This document shows positions 52,626-61,934 of a stretch of DNA of 64,000 bases, piece by piece. The notes under the pieces were generated by a model. The model saw nothing but the letters and a program-made list of their open reading frames with translations, was not told the DNA's origin and made no database searches. This DNA is from RHLJ01 sp963974345 (GTDB lineage: Bacteria; Bacteroidota; Rhodothermia; Balneolales; Balneolaceae). Every line of letters begins with the position of its first letter. The first letter of the stretch is position 1. Made by a program: the position numbers and the translations under genes. The stretch is from NCBI GenBank assembly GCA_963974345.1, contig CAXBBW010000017.1, positions 31,287-95,286 of the forward strand, in the 5' to 3' direction.

Positions 52626-53839
52626 CAAACTCCTTTAAGAATCGCGTATTTACGTTTTCCAACTTTTAGTATTTTTTCATCACCAGAATCTAAAGAAAGC
52701 TCAAATCCAACATCATTTACTTTCTCGTCATCTAAACTTACCCCACCCTGCTGAATCAGTCGCTTGGTTTCTCCATTACTTTGAGAGAAATTGAGCTCAG
52801 ATATAATATCTAAAATTCGGGCTGACTCTCCTGCTTTAATTTCAAATCCTGGAGCATCATCTGGAACCTGCTTATTGATAATGGTTTGCTCAAAATGCTC
52901 CCGAGCTCCTTTTGCCCCTTCTTCCCCATGATATAATTTTGTGATAGCGTAAGCTAAATCATGCTTAGCGTTTCGGGGGTCATTCTCCGCTTTTTCTTTA
53001 ATTGCAGGAAGGTTTTCTAATGGCGCATTAGTTACCAACTCAAAATAGGTATAGATCAAATCATCAGGAATGGATAACGATTTGCCGTACATATCATTTG
53101 CGTTTTCATCAATCCCGATATAATTATCGTAGGACTTAGACATTTTCGCAGATCCATCAGTACCAACAAGTAGGGGCATCATCAAGCAAACTTGAGGTTC
53201 TATAACGCTATCCTTTTGAAGCTGACGACCGACAAGAAGGTTAAATTTTTGATCCGTTCCTCCAAGTTCAACATCATTTTCTAAATGAACAGAATCTTGT
53301 CCTTGAGCTAGCGGATAAAGAAACTCATGCAGTGATATCGGCTCATTATTATTGAACCTTTTAGAGAAATCATCTCTCTCTATCATTCTGGCCACAGTCG
53401 TTTTTGAAGTAAGTCGAATTACATCGATAAAACTCATTCCGCCTAACCAGTCGTTATTATTTACTATGGTAAGTTTATCAGTGTCAAGAATTCTTTGCGC
53501 CTGGTCGATATAAGATTTCGCGTTTTCTTCTACTTCTTCAGCCGTAAGTGGGGGTCTCGTTGTGTTTTGACCTGTCGGATCTCCAATCATTGCGGTAAAG
53601 CCGCCAATGATGAGTATTGCTTCGTGTCCCAAATCCTGGAATTGCCGAAGTTTTCTCAAAACTACAGAGTGCCCTAAATGTAAATCCGGGCGTGTTGGAT
53701 CTACACCAAGCTTAATTTTAAGTGGCTTATTTTCTTTTATCGCTTTTTTAAGCTTTTCTTTCAGCTCTTCGATAGGAACTATCTCTGTAGTTCCTCTTTT
53801 TATAATTTCTAGTTGATCTTCTACAGGAAGAAATGCCAT
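52625..53839 (-). CDS. tyrS: Tyrosyl-tRNA synthetase
   Basis: A 404-residue class I synthetase. HIGH motif DLHLGHSVVLRK (about 52-63). KMSKS motif SAKMSKSYDNYIG (about 228-240). C-terminal S4-like RNA-binding domain (ETKRLIQQGGVSLDDEKVND). Tyrosine-site region HEFLYPLAQGQDSVHL and DVELGGTDQKFNLLVGRQLQ. The family is the TyrZ-like group with a late KMSKS. Flush against cvpA (0-bp gap) and coupled to xth. Confidence 0.95.
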   Translation of the reverse strand: MAFLPVEDQLEIIKRGTTEIVPIEELKEKLKKAIKENKPLKIKLGVDPTRPDLHLGHSVVLRKLRQFQDLGHEAILIIGGFTAMIGDPTGQNTTRPPLTAEEVEENAKSYIDQAQRILDTDKLTIVNNNDWLGGMSFIDVIRLTSKTTVARMIERDDFSKRFNNNEPISLHEFLYPLAQGQDSVHLENDVELGGTDQKFNLLVGRQLQKDSVIEPQVCLMMPLLVGTDGSAKMSKSYDNYIGIDENANDMYGKSLSIPDDLIYTYFELVTNAPLENLPAIKEKAENDPRNAKHDLAYAITKLYHGEEGAKGAREHFEQTIINKQVPDDAPGFEIKAGESARILDIISELNFSQSNGETKRLIQQGGVSLDDEKVNDVGFELSLDSGDEKILKVGKRKYAILKGV

Positions 53840-54421
53840 CTAATTATCGTTTTGATCTTTTGTTTCGTTCATAAAAGGCAGATTATTAATAGGATTATAC
53901 TTGCTCAAGTTTTCTTGAATAGTTTCTGTATAACCTTCTGCCCCGGGGTATATAAAAGCTACCGCTTCGTATGTCCATGGACCTAAATATATTATATAAG
54001 GGTAGAGAATTGAGTTGTCTCGCACTTCTTCTTTAGGCACATTAAATCCTGCCATTAAAAGTAGAATGGTGCTTACGATCATTCCACTTTTTAAAATTCC
54101 GAAAAGAGCTCCTAGCGCCCTATTTACTATACTCAGCTTTACGGCTTTAAGAAGTTCTTTGGTTAGGTAAGCTACTAATGCTACAACACTTAGTGTTCCT
54201 ATAAATAACAATGCTGCAGATAGAAATGGAATATAAGTTGCAGATTCATCCTCGAAAAAAGGTTCTATTAATATACTGAGAGAATCCATGTATTTAAATG
54301 TTAGAAAAACAGCAAGTGTAATCCCTACAATATTTAAAATCTCTTTTACAAAACCATTAACCGCTCCTTTATAAGCAAAGTATAATAATGGCACTGCTAT
54401 TATAAGGTCAAGTATTTCCAT
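53840..54421 (-). CDS. CvpA-family membrane protein
   Basis: A 193-residue protein with four predicted transmembrane segments (about 3-20, 25-45, 65-88, 104-125). The CvpA signature is DLIIAVPLLYFAYKGAVNGF then VKEILNIVGITLA. Family members are linked to colicin V production in E. coli, but their general function is not known. It lies between yqeY and tyrS in a tight minus-strand operon. Confidence 0.85.
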   Translation of the reverse strand: MEILDLIIAVPLLYFAYKGAVNGFVKEILNIVGITLAVFLTFKYMDSLSILIEPFFEDESATYIPFLSAALLFIGTLSVVALVAYLTKELLKAVKLSIVNRALGALFGILKSGMIVSTILLLMAGFNVPKEEVRDNSILYPYIIYLGPWTYEAVAFIYPGAEGYTETIQENLSKYNPINNLPFMNETKDQNDN

Positions 54422-54422
54422 G

Positions 54423-54887
54423 TTAGCCAGCTAGCTCCTCTTTAACAATGCTACTTACTAAAGATCCATCCGCCTTTCCTTTCAGTGCACCCATAATTGG
54501 TCCCATTACTTTTCCCATATCTTGTGGGCCTGTTGCACCAAGTGCAGAAATTTTTTCCTGAACTACTTTTCTTACATCTTTTTCGCTCATCATTTCAGGT
54601 AGGTAGGCTTCTATAATAACGAGCTCCATTTCTTCATTTGCTACGAGGTCTTCTCTACCACCATCTGTAAATTGGGTGATGGATTCTTTTCTTTGCTTTG
54701 CTGCTTTAGTCAAAACCTGTAACGCTTGTTCATCAGAAAGAGTCGCTTCTCCACCTTTTCTCTCAGCAATCTCTTTTTCCATCATTTTAGCTTTCAAAGA
54801 TCGAAGAACTCTAAGGCGGTCCTGATCTTTTGCTTTCATTGCTTCTTTAAGGTCTGTAAATATTTGGTCTTTGATACTCATTAGCAT
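54423..54887 (-). CDS. GatB/YqeY domain protein
   Basis: A 154-residue single-domain protein. Pattern: LKEAMKAKDQDRLRVLRSLK, KQRKESITQFTDGGREDLVA, EMELVIIEAYLPEMMSE and GKVMGPIMGALKGKADGSLV, all characteristic of YqeY. Related to the tail of the GatB amidotransferase subunit; its role is probably RNA-linked but unproven. Start ATG 54887 or 54881 (MS). First gene of a yqeY-cvpA-tyrS-xth operon. Confidence 0.92.
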   Translation of the reverse strand: MLMSIKDQIFTDLKEAMKAKDQDRLRVLRSLKAKMMEKEIAERKGGEATLSDEQALQVLTKAAKQRKESITQFTDGGREDLVANEEMELVIIEAYLPEMMSEKDVRKVVQEKISALGATGPQDMGKVMGPIMGALKGKADGSLVSSIVKEELAG

Positions 54888-54911
54888 AAATCATTAGTGG
54901 TGAAAAATAAG

Positions 54912-54950
54912 CAAAAAAAAAGGTTATACAATTAGCTTGTATAACCTTTT
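54912..54950 (-). terminator. Terminator of the rpmB-rpmG-DUF4295 operon
   Basis: AAAAGGTTATACAA and TTGTATAACCTTTT form a perfect 14-bp stem with loop TTAGC. On the minus strand it ends in a run of T's. It separates the ribosomal genes from yqeY. Confidence 0.9.
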
Positions 54951-54970
54951 AAAATAACTTTGTCGTGTTA

Positions 54971-55141
54971 TTAAGCTTTATTCTTTTCAATAAAGTCTTT
55001 TACGTTGTCTTGCTCAACCATTGCTTCACGGTAAGAAAATTTACCACTCGCATTTTTAGTTGAGATAATAACTTTAGCCATTCTTTTGGCTGACATTTTT
55101 GCCTGAAGTGCATCCGCACCAAATACTTGTTTCTTTGCCAT
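54971..55141 (-). CDS. DUF4295 family small protein
   Basis: ATG 55141 to TAA 54971-54973, 56 residues: MAKKQVFGADALQAKMSAKR then MAKVIISTKNASGKFSYREA and an acidic end. The sequence matches the short DUF4295 family, characteristically coded next to rpmB and rpmG in Bacteroidota and related phyla. It is very basic and probably ribosome-associated, but its function is unknown. It lies 9 bp after rpmG. Confidence 0.85.
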   Translation of the reverse strand: MAKKQVFGADALQAKMSAKRMAKVIISTKNASGKFSYREAMVEQDNVKDFIEKNKA

Positions 55142-55150
55142 TGTTCAGCC

Positions 55151-55315
55151 TTATTTAATTTCTTTATGAACGGTGTGTTTGCGAAGAACAGGATTATATT
55201 TCTTCATCTCCATACGATCAGTTTGGGTACGTCGGTTTTTCGTAGTTACATACCGAGAAGAACCTGGCTTCTCTGTACACTCCAAAATTACCTGAACTCT
55301 ATTACCTTTTGCCAT
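55151..55315 (-). CDS. rpmG: 50S ribosomal protein L33
   Basis: ATG 55315 to TAA 55151-55153, 54 residues. The L33 pattern is MAKGNRVQVILECTEKPGSS then RYVTTKNRRTQTDRMEMKKY and NPVLRKHTVHKE. Only one cysteine (C13) remains of the zinc ribbon, so it is a zinc-independent form. It starts 3 bp after the rpmB stop. Confidence 0.95.
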   Translation of the reverse strand: MAKGNRVQVILECTEKPGSSRYVTTKNRRTQTDRMEMKKYNPVLRKHTVHKEIK

Positions 55316-55318
55316 TTT

Positions 55319-55564
55319 TTATATTGCTTTTAAAAGGGTTCCTTTTCGACGAGCATCCTTTAACACTTCAGTAATACCTTTCTTATTGATAGTTCTGAGG
55401 GTTTTGGCAGATACTTTAAGCGTTATCCACTTATCTTCTTCTGGAATGTAGAAGCGTCTTTTCTGTAAATTTAAATGAAAGCGGTGCTTCGTCTTATTAT
55501 TAGACTTAGAAGAACGGTAACCGTTCAGCGCTTTCTTTCCTGAAATATCGTCTCTTCGCGACAT
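55319..55564 (-). CDS. rpmB: 50S ribosomal protein L28
   Basis: From ATG 55564 an 81-residue protein: DISGKKALNGYRSSKSNNKT, KHRFHLNLQKRRFYIPEEDK, WITLKVSAKTLRTINKKGIT. It is basic throughout and of usual length. The frame stays open 27 codons further upstream (to 55645) into non-family sequence, so that extension is rejected. It leads the rpmB-rpmG-DUF4295 operon. Confidence 0.95.
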   Translation of the reverse strand: MSRRDDISGKKALNGYRSSKSNNKTKHRFHLNLQKRRFYIPEEDKWITLKVSAKTLRTINKKGITEVLKDARRKGTLLKAI

Positions 55565-55841
55565 TGTAAATTTGGTTATTTCATTTTTGAGATAGACACC
55601 AAAGATAGGGGTATAAAACTCAAAACTCAACGATTTTGATTGCAAAAGTTTAGAAATTTTTAGTTATCCACTAAAACCAAAGTTTTCCACATTAGAAGGG
55701 GCGTTAATAGTCTCTAAATTTCGCCACAATCTTCTTATCTCTATTTTTTTTAATATCGACCCTGCCTTTTTTTGTTTTTGCCCTTATTAACCCTATTTTC
55801 TGGCGTTAAAAACACATCTAAACAAGCTATTACCCTATTTT

Positions 55842-57779
55842 ATGGCAAAAACACAAGGTTCCGACTACAAGGCTTCAAATATACAAGTTTTAGAAGGTCT
55901 TGAGGCGGTTAGAAAGCGCCCTGCAATGTATATTGGAGACACCGGCCAGAGAGGGCTTCACCACTTAATTAATGAGGTGGTTGATAATTCCATTGATGAA
56001 GCACTAGCCGGACATTGCGATCATATAATTGTACAGATAAATCAAAACGGCTCAATGACTATTGAAGATAATGGTCGTGGAATTCCCGTAGATATGCACG
56101 AAAAGTTTGGTATTCCCGCGGTTGAGGTGGTTTTAACTAAACTTCACGCTGGTGGTAAATTTGATAAGGACACATATAAGGTTTCTGGTGGACTTCATGG
56201 CGTAGGGGTTAGTTGCGTGAATGCTTTATCAAATCTATTTGTAGCAACCATCCATCGTAATGGTAAAATATACAAGATGGAGTTTGAAAAAGGTATTACC
56301 ACAACCGAGCTAACCGTTGAAGGCGAGACAGACCACACCGGAACCTACATTACCTTCTATCCTGATGAGACTATTTTCACGCAAACCGTTGAATTCAAGT
56401 TCAATATTATAGCTGAGAGAATGAGGGAGCTTGCTTTCTTAAATCCTGAGGTTACTATTGAGCTAATTGATGAACGAGAAGAAGATCCTACACTAGGAAA
56501 GGAAACCTATCATTACGAGGGTGGGGTTAAGGATTTTGTTCAATACCTAGATGAGGCCAGAGATACAAGCATGCCTACTCCTATATATATTCAAGGAGAA
56601 GTTGATGGTGTTCCGGTTGAGTTGGCGATGCAATACAATAGCTCTTATACCGAAAATGTCCATTCGTATGTTAATAATATTAATACTCGTGAAGGTGGAA
56701 CGCATGTTTCTGGGTTTAGAAGGGCTCTTACTCGTTCACTTAAAAGCTATGCTGATAAAAATAAAATTATTAAATCGAACAGTAAAATTTCTATTTCAGG
56801 TGAGGATTTTAGAGAAGGATTAACAGCTGTATTAAGTGTTAAAGTTCAGGAACCACAATTTGAAGGACAAACTAAAACTAAGCTTGGTAATTCTGAGGTT
56901 CAAAGTGCAGTTGAAGTTACTGTATATGACCAGCTGAATGAATACCTCGAACAAAATCCTAAGATCGCAAAAAAGGTAATTGAAAAAGTAGTTTTAGCAG
57001 CTGAGGCTCGTGAAGCAGCTCGAAAAGCTCGCCAATTAGTGCAGCGTAAAAGTGTAATGAGTGGAGGCGGGCTTCCAGGTAAACTTGCAGATTGTTCAAT
57101 TAAAGACCCAGAACATTGCGAAATATACTTAGTAGAGGGTGACTCTGCTGGTGGTTCTGCAAAAATGGGAAGAAACAGAAGCTTTCAAGCTATTCTTCCA
57201 TTACGTGGAAAGATTTTAAATGTAGAGAAAGCTAAGATCAATAAGATTCTAGAGAACAAAGAGATTCAAGCAATGATTACCGCTTTCGGAGCCGGGATTG
57301 GTCATAGTGAAGAAGAGTTTGAGCTTGAAAAGCTACGATATCACAAAATCATTATTATGACAGATGCTGATATTGATGGATCACATATTCGAACCTTACT
57401 TCTAACTTTCTTTTATAGATATATGAGACCACTAGTTGAGGCGGGTTTTGTATATATAGCAACCCCTCCGCTTTATAGAATTACTTTAGGTAAAAATATT
57501 GAGTATGCTTGGGATGATCCTACAAGAGATAAGATTATCAACGAATACAAAAAGGGCAAACGTAAGTTTGATGTCTCCAGATATAAGGGGCTTGGAGAAA
57601 TGAATCCAGAGCAACTTTGGGAAACAACAATGGACCCCGAAACTAGGACTTTGCAACAAGTTTCTATTGAAAGTGCCGCTGGCGCAGATAAAATGTTTTC
57701 AACGTTAATGGGAGACGATGTAGCTCCCCGAAGAGAGTTTATCGAAAGAAACTCAAAGTACGCAAAACTCGATATTTAA
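55842..57779 (+). CDS. gyrB: DNA gyrase subunit B
   Basis: A 645-residue type IIA topoisomerase ATPase subunit. GHKL domain: EAVRKRPAMYIGDTG (about 20-34), EVVDNSIDEALAGHCD (about 45-60), IEDNGRGIPVD and VSGGLHGVGVSCVNALS. The transducer and TOPRIM domain follow: LVEGDSAGGSAKMGRNRSFQ (about 427-446) and MTDADIDGSHIRTLL. The C-terminal KGLGEMNPEQLWETTMDPET is gyrase-type. The shorter length lacks the E. coli insertion, as in most bacteria. gyrA follows after 33 bp. Preceded by an AT-rich divergent promoter region shared with rpmB (55565-55841). Confidence 0.97.
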   Translation: MAKTQGSDYKASNIQVLEGLEAVRKRPAMYIGDTGQRGLHHLINEVVDNSIDEALAGHCDHIIVQINQNGSMTIEDNGRGIPVDMHEKFGIPAVEVVLTKLHAGGKFDKDTYKVSGGLHGVGVSCVNALSNLFVATIHRNGKIYKMEFEKGITTTELTVEGETDHTGTYITFYPDETIFTQTVEFKFNIIAERMRELAFLNPEVTIELIDEREEDPTLGKETYHYEGGVKDFVQYLDEARDTSMPTPIYIQGEVDGVPVELAMQYNSSYTENVHSYVNNINTREGGTHVSGFRRALTRSLKSYADKNKIIKSNSKISISGEDFREGLTAVLSVKVQEPQFEGQTKTKLGNSEVQSAVEVTVYDQLNEYLEQNPKIAKKVIEKVVLAAEAREAARKARQLVQRKSVMSGGGLPGKLADCSIKDPEHCEIYLVEGDSAGGSAKMGRNRSFQAILPLRGKILNVEKAKINKILENKEIQAMITAFGAGIGHSEEEFELEKLRYHKIIIMTDADIDGSHIRTLLLTFFYRYMRPLVEAGFVYIATPPLYRITLGKNIEYAWDDPTRDKIINEYKKGKRKFDVSRYKGLGEMNPEQLWETTMDPETRTLQQVSIESAAGADKMFSTLMGDDVAPRREFIERNSKYAKLDI

Positions 57780-57812
57780 TAAACATCTACAAGAATTTAG
57801 GAAGATAGATTT

Positions 57813-60287
57813 ATGGCTAGAGAAAAGATTATACCAATAACTATTGAAGATGAAATGCAATCATCCTACATCGATTATTCGATGTCGGTTATTGTATCAA
57901 GAGCACTGCCAGATGTTCGCGATGGATTAAAACCAGTACATAGAAGAGCCCTCTATGGTATGAACGATTTAGGTATGCTTCACAATAGAGGCTACAAAAA
58001 AAGTGCGCGTATTGTTGGTGAGGTTTTGGGTAAGTATCACCCCCATGGCGATACCGCTGTATATGATACCATTGTAAGAATGGTTCAAAAATTCTCGCTA
58101 AGATACCCACTAGTTGATGGCCAAGGGAACTTTGGTTCTGTTGATGGCGATTCTGCAGCAGCTATGCGTTACACGGAAGTACGTATGGATCGTTTAGCCG
58201 AAGAATTGCTTACAGATATAAATAAGGAGACGGTTGATTATCAATCTAACTTTGATGACACCCTTCAAGAGCCTACAGTTCTTCCAAGTATGTTTCCTAA
58301 CCTACTTGTAAATGGCTCTTCCGGAATTGCCGTAGGTATGGCCACGAATATGGCTCCTCATAATATCACCGAAGTAATAAACGGGGTAGTTCAATACATC
58401 GATAATAATGACATCGAAGTTAAAGAGCTGATGAAAACTATTACGGCTCCTGATTTCCCAACCGGCGGAATAATTTATGGGTATGAAGGTGTTAAAGATG
58501 CTTATGAAACGGGTCGAGGTAAAGTTGTGCTGCGAGCCCGAGCTAATACGGAAGAGCTTAGAGGCGGAAGGGAGCAAATTGTAATTACTGAAATACCATA
58601 TCAAGTAAATAAAAGCACGCTCATCCAAAAAATTGCTGAGTTAGTAAATCACGAGAAAATTACTGAGATTTCTGAAGTTCGTGATGAATCAGATAGAGAA
58701 GGAATGAGGGTTGTTATCATTCTAAAAAGATCTGCAAACGCGGGCGTCGTACTTAACCAATTATATAAGTACACTCAAATGCAGACCACTTTTGGGATTA
58801 TAAATTTAGCGCTTGTTCAGGGGCGTCCAAAAGTGATGAATCTTAAAGAGCTTATCTACCATTATGTAGAGCATAGAATTGAGATTATCATTCGTAGAAC
58901 TATATATGACCTTGAAGCTGCAGAGGCTCGAGCTCATATTTTGGAAGGTTTAAAAATTGCCTTAGATAACCTTGATGAAGTAATCAAAACAATTCGTGCT
59001 TCTAAGAATCCTCAAGTTGCAAATGTAGAGCTTCGTAAAAAGTTTGCTCTTACAGATATCCAGGCTAAAGCTATTCTGGAAATGCGGCTTCAAAAGCTTA
59101 CTGGGTTAGAGCGAGATAAAATTGATTCTGAATATGGCGATATTGTTGATAAAATTTCGGCTTTCAGAACCATTCTTTCTGATCGCGGTAAACAAACCGC
59201 CATTATCAAAGAAGAGCTTGAAGATTTAAAAGCTAGATATGGTGATGAACGTAGAACTCAAATTGTGTACTCGGCAGAAGATTTCAATGTCGAAGATATG
59301 ATTGCGGATGAGGATGTGGTAGTAACCATTTCAAATAAGGGCTTCATTAAGCGAATGCCTGTAAGCGGATACCGAAGACAACGGCGTGGTGGAAAAGGAA
59401 TGAAAGGAACCACCACTCGTGACGAGGAATATGTAGAACATTTATTTGTTGCCACTAACCATAACTATATTCTCTTCTTTACTGAAAATGGAAAATGTTA
59501 CTGGTTAAAGGTTTATGAAATTCCTGAAGGAGGGCGATTGTCTAGAGGTAGAGCTATCGTCAATCTGATTGAGATTGATAAAGAAGATCAAATTAAAACA
59601 TTTGTCCCTGTAAAAACCTTGGATGAAGGTGACTATGTCAAAAATCAATTTATTCTGATGGCTACTCGTGAGGGTCAGATTAAGAAAACATCGCTTGAAG
59701 CGTATAGCCGTCCTCGTCGTGATGGAATTATTGCAATCAATATTAAAGAAGGAGACGCTTTACTTGGCGCAGAACTTACTGATGGAAACTGCAACATTAT
59801 CTTAGCTAATAAAAATGGTCGCGCTATTCGGTTCCATGAAAGTGACGCGCGCGAAATGGGCAGAAATACCTCTGGTGTTCGAGGCATGACTTTAGGTAAA
59901 GGTGATGAAATTGTTGACATGGTAGTAATTAAAAATACCAATGAAGCTACCGTTCTTGCTATTTCCGAAAATGGATACGGTAAGCGTTCGTTAGTAGATG
60001 ATTATCGAGAACAATCAAGGGGTGGTAAGGGTGTGATTACATTGAAGATCACCCCAAAAACTGGTAATTTGATTGCGCTTAAAGAAGTCACCGATAATGA
60101 CGACTTAATGATCATTACCGAGCGAGGCAAAGTAATTAGAATGAGCTGTGGTGGAATTCGTACAATGGGTAGAAATACACAGGGCGTTCGAATTATGCGA
60201 CTAGATTCTGATGGTGCAATTGCCGCGGTAACACGAGTAGTTAATGAAGACGAAAGTGACGTCGAGAATGACGAAGAAGAATCTTAA
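57813..60287 (+). CDS. gyrA: DNA gyrase subunit A
   Basis: An 824-residue subunit that breaks and reseals DNA. The quinolone-determining region reads HPHGDTAVYDTIVRM, with threonine where E. coli has Ser83 and the usual aspartate at position 87. The catalytic tyrosine is in AAAMRYTEVRMDRL (about 120). The gyrase box QRRGGKG is present (about 527-533), confirming gyrase rather than topoisomerase IV, and beta-propeller repeats fill the C-terminus, ending in an acidic tail. A strong terminator follows. Confidence 0.97.
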   Translation: MAREKIIPITIEDEMQSSYIDYSMSVIVSRALPDVRDGLKPVHRRALYGMNDLGMLHNRGYKKSARIVGEVLGKYHPHGDTAVYDTIVRMVQKFSLRYPLVDGQGNFGSVDGDSAAAMRYTEVRMDRLAEELLTDINKETVDYQSNFDDTLQEPTVLPSMFPNLLVNGSSGIAVGMATNMAPHNITEVINGVVQYIDNNDIEVKELMKTITAPDFPTGGIIYGYEGVKDAYETGRGKVVLRARANTEELRGGREQIVITEIPYQVNKSTLIQKIAELVNHEKITEISEVRDESDREGMRVVIILKRSANAGVVLNQLYKYTQMQTTFGIINLALVQGRPKVMNLKELIYHYVEHRIEIIIRRTIYDLEAAEARAHILEGLKIALDNLDEVIKTIRASKNPQVANVELRKKFALTDIQAKAILEMRLQKLTGLERDKIDSEYGDIVDKISAFRTILSDRGKQTAIIKEELEDLKARYGDERRTQIVYSAEDFNVEDMIADEDVVVTISNKGFIKRMPVSGYRRQRRGGKGMKGTTTRDEEYVEHLFVATNHNYILFFTENGKCYWLKVYEIPEGGRLSRGRAIVNLIEIDKEDQIKTFVPVKTLDEGDYVKNQFILMATREGQIKKTSLEAYSRPRRDGIIAINIKEGDALLGAELTDGNCNIILANKNGRAIRFHESDAREMGRNTSGVRGMTLGKGDEIVDMVVIKNTNEATVLAISENGYGKRSLVDDYREQSRGGKGVITLKITPKTGNLIALKEVTDNDDLMIITERGKVIRMSCGGIRTMGRNTQGVRIMRLDSDGAIAAVTRVVNEDESDVENDEEES

Positions 60288-60312
60288 TTTTCTTCAAACC
60301 ATCATATATTTT

Positions 60313-60347
60313 AAACCCCCAGCTTTTCTAAAGTTGGGGGTTTTTTT
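60313..60347. terminator. Bidirectional-looking terminator between gyrA and the WYL gene
   Basis: AAACCCCCAGCTTT and AAGTTGGGGGTTT form a stem followed by TTTTTTT on the plus strand; a preceding A-run is short on the other side. It ends gyrA and overlaps the WYL gene's stop region. Confidence 0.85.
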
Positions 60348-61281
60348 ATTTCAACATTTCTCGTAAAAGATTCTCTCTTTTTATTTTTAACTCTCGGGGC
60401 TCGATCACTTTCAAAGAATTCCCAAACTGAAGTAGCCATTCATTCAGGAAATCCAAATTATCGAACCTAAACTGAATCCTAATAAAATTAGGAATTTTAG
60501 CTTCTTCCTTAAAAATTTTAGCCGGCAAATTTGCCTTAAATCGCTTTAAAATAGATTTTTCGATGTCTACCTCAACCAAAAAAGAACCCTCGTTATCTCG
60601 AAAAATTAACGCCTCTATATCGATTTCTTTTCCAAGTCGAATTTTTTCTTCTAATATTTTAATTTCATCCATATTTTCAAGTATGAAATTTCTTACCTCT
60701 CCTCTAAGGTGAGACTTACCCACCATATTCCAATGATCTTCATAAAAGACGAGTAAATAGGGGTCAACTTTTCGGGTAGAGATTTCTCCGCTTTTTGTCT
60801 TATAAGAAAACTCCACTCTTTTTTGTTGGGCAATCGCGCTACTCAATAAATACCAATCTCCTCCCGATCTTTTTTCTCCTCCAAACTTTAGAAACGGATC
60901 AACTACCGTTCTTGTCTCTAGGGAATTCATAAATTCTTTTAGCTCGTTCGGAAGAACGTTCTTAATCTTAAGCTCTACCCCTTCTGCATCATCAACAAGT
61001 TGTTTATCAACCTGTGATTTAACAAAATTAAGACCAACCATTATTGTTGCCAGCTCTTTTGAGGTAAACATTAAAGGAGGAACCTTGTAACCTGGCATTA
61101 CCCCATACCCAGAGAACTTATTCCAAGTAACTGGGACATTTATCTCTTGTAAAGCGTTGAAATCTCTAAATATAGTCCGCCTACTTACTCCAAATTTAGC
61201 AGCTATTTCTTCTACAGTAAGTTTTTTGCCGGGCTGCTGAAGCATTAGCATGATTTTTAGTCTTCTCTCTGAACTATTCAT
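60346..61281 (-). CDS. HTH + WYL-domain transcriptional regulator
   Basis: A 311-residue YafY-like protein. N-terminal HTH_11: KLTVEEIAAKFGVSRRTIFR then DFNALQEINVPV (about 19-50). The WYL module occupies about 140-220 (VDPYLLVFYEDHWNMVGKSH, a variation on the WYL motif), and a C-terminal WCX extension follows. WYL domains are thought to bind nucleic-acid-like ligands and often control defence or DNA-repair genes. Here it overlaps rsmG by 4 bp at the end of the mnmG-rsmG operon, so it is co-transcribed with core genes. Its targets are unknown. Confidence 0.88.
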   Translation of the reverse strand: MNSSERRLKIMLMLQQPGKKLTVEEIAAKFGVSRRTIFRDFNALQEINVPVTWNKFSGYGVMPGYKVPPLMFTSKELATIMVGLNFVKSQVDKQLVDDAEGVELKIKNVLPNELKEFMNSLETRTVVDPFLKFGGEKRSGGDWYLLSSAIAQQKRVEFSYKTKSGEISTRKVDPYLLVFYEDHWNMVGKSHLRGEVRNFILENMDEIKILEEKIRLGKEIDIEALIFRDNEGSFLVEVDIEKSILKRFKANLPAKIFKEEAKIPNFIRIQFRFDNLDFLNEWLLQFGNSLKVIEPRELKIKRENLLREMLK

Positions 61282-61934
61282 CTCAATTTTTTAACCTCAA
61301 CTATTGCCTTTCCTTTATAAAACTCTGTTTTGAGTACTTTATCAAGATGAATGATTTTTATTTCAAGCGGTTCTATTATCGTGTCCACTTCTGCTAAAAC
61401 CTCTCTATCTCCTTTTAGGAAAACCACCTTATTCCATTTTGTATTCTTTATATGGGATAATAAATCATTAATCTTAAACGCGTGTTTTGTGATTAAAAGA
61501 TCCTCAACCCTTATACTTACTTCTGCAATAGTTCCAGTCTGAGTCTTTACATTTTTAAGGCCAAGCTTCATATACATTTGTTTTATAGCCATCACTTTCT
61601 TTGAAACAATGTCATTTAAAACAAACTCTTTTTCAGGAAAGCATATTGCTAAGGGTATTCCTGGCAACCCCCCACCTGTCCCCGTATCGATAATAGAACC
61701 CCTCCCATTTAACTCAACGTATTCATGAATTAGGAGCGAATGCCTAATGTGTTCTATTACAGTTTCACGTGAAACATCTCTACTTACAAGGTTGATTTTT
61801 TCGTTCCACCACATCAGCAACTCGGTGTATTCTGTAAGCTGCTTTTGAAAAGTATCAAGCAAGTCATTAACCTTACCTAGGCTTTCTTTTGAAATGTCGG
61901 TATGTATGAAGGAATGTTTCACATGAAACATCAT
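61278..61934 (-). CDS. rsmG: 16S rRNA (guanine527-N7)-methyltransferase
   Basis: A 218-residue RsmG/GidB. The SAM fold is seen at IIDTGTGGGLPGIPLAICFP (about 81-100) and the neighbouring VLNDIVSKKVMAIKQM. ELLMWWNEKINLVSRD is the family N-terminal helix. The start is ATG 61934 or the adjacent ATG 61931; either overlaps the mnmG stop. Two parS-like sites lie inside its coding sequence, so codons for FHVKH and VSRET double as ParB-binding DNA. Confidence 0.94.
   Translation of the reverse strand: MMFHVKHSFIHTDISKESLGKVNDLLDTFQKQLTEYTELLMWWNEKINLVSRDVSRETVIEHIRHSLLIHEYVELNGRGSIIDTGTGGGLPGIPLAICFPEKEFVLNDIVSKKVMAIKQMYMKLGLKNVKTQTGTIAEVSIRVEDLLITKHAFKINDLLSHIKNTKWNKVVFLKGDREVLAEVDTIIEPLEIKIIHLDKVLKTEFYKGKAIVEVKKLR
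61761..61776. promoter_or_regulatory. parS-like ParB-binding site 2 (within rsmG)
   Basis: AGTTTCACGTGAAACA matches the consensus TGTTTCACGTGAAACA at 15 of 16 positions, differing only at the first base. It lies 139 bp from the other site. Confidence 0.8.
61915..61930. promoter_or_regulatory. parS-like ParB-binding site 1 (start of rsmG)
   Basis: TGTTTCACATGAAACA matches the consensus at 15 of 16 positions, with A instead of G at the centre. It is at codons 2-7 of rsmG. Confidence 0.8.

Noticed and set aside
57889..59941. Minus-strand frames inside gyrA (57889-58110, 58302-58628, 59258-59455, 59675-59941)
   Set aside because: They lie wholly within a strongly conserved gyrase gene and show no recognisable domains.
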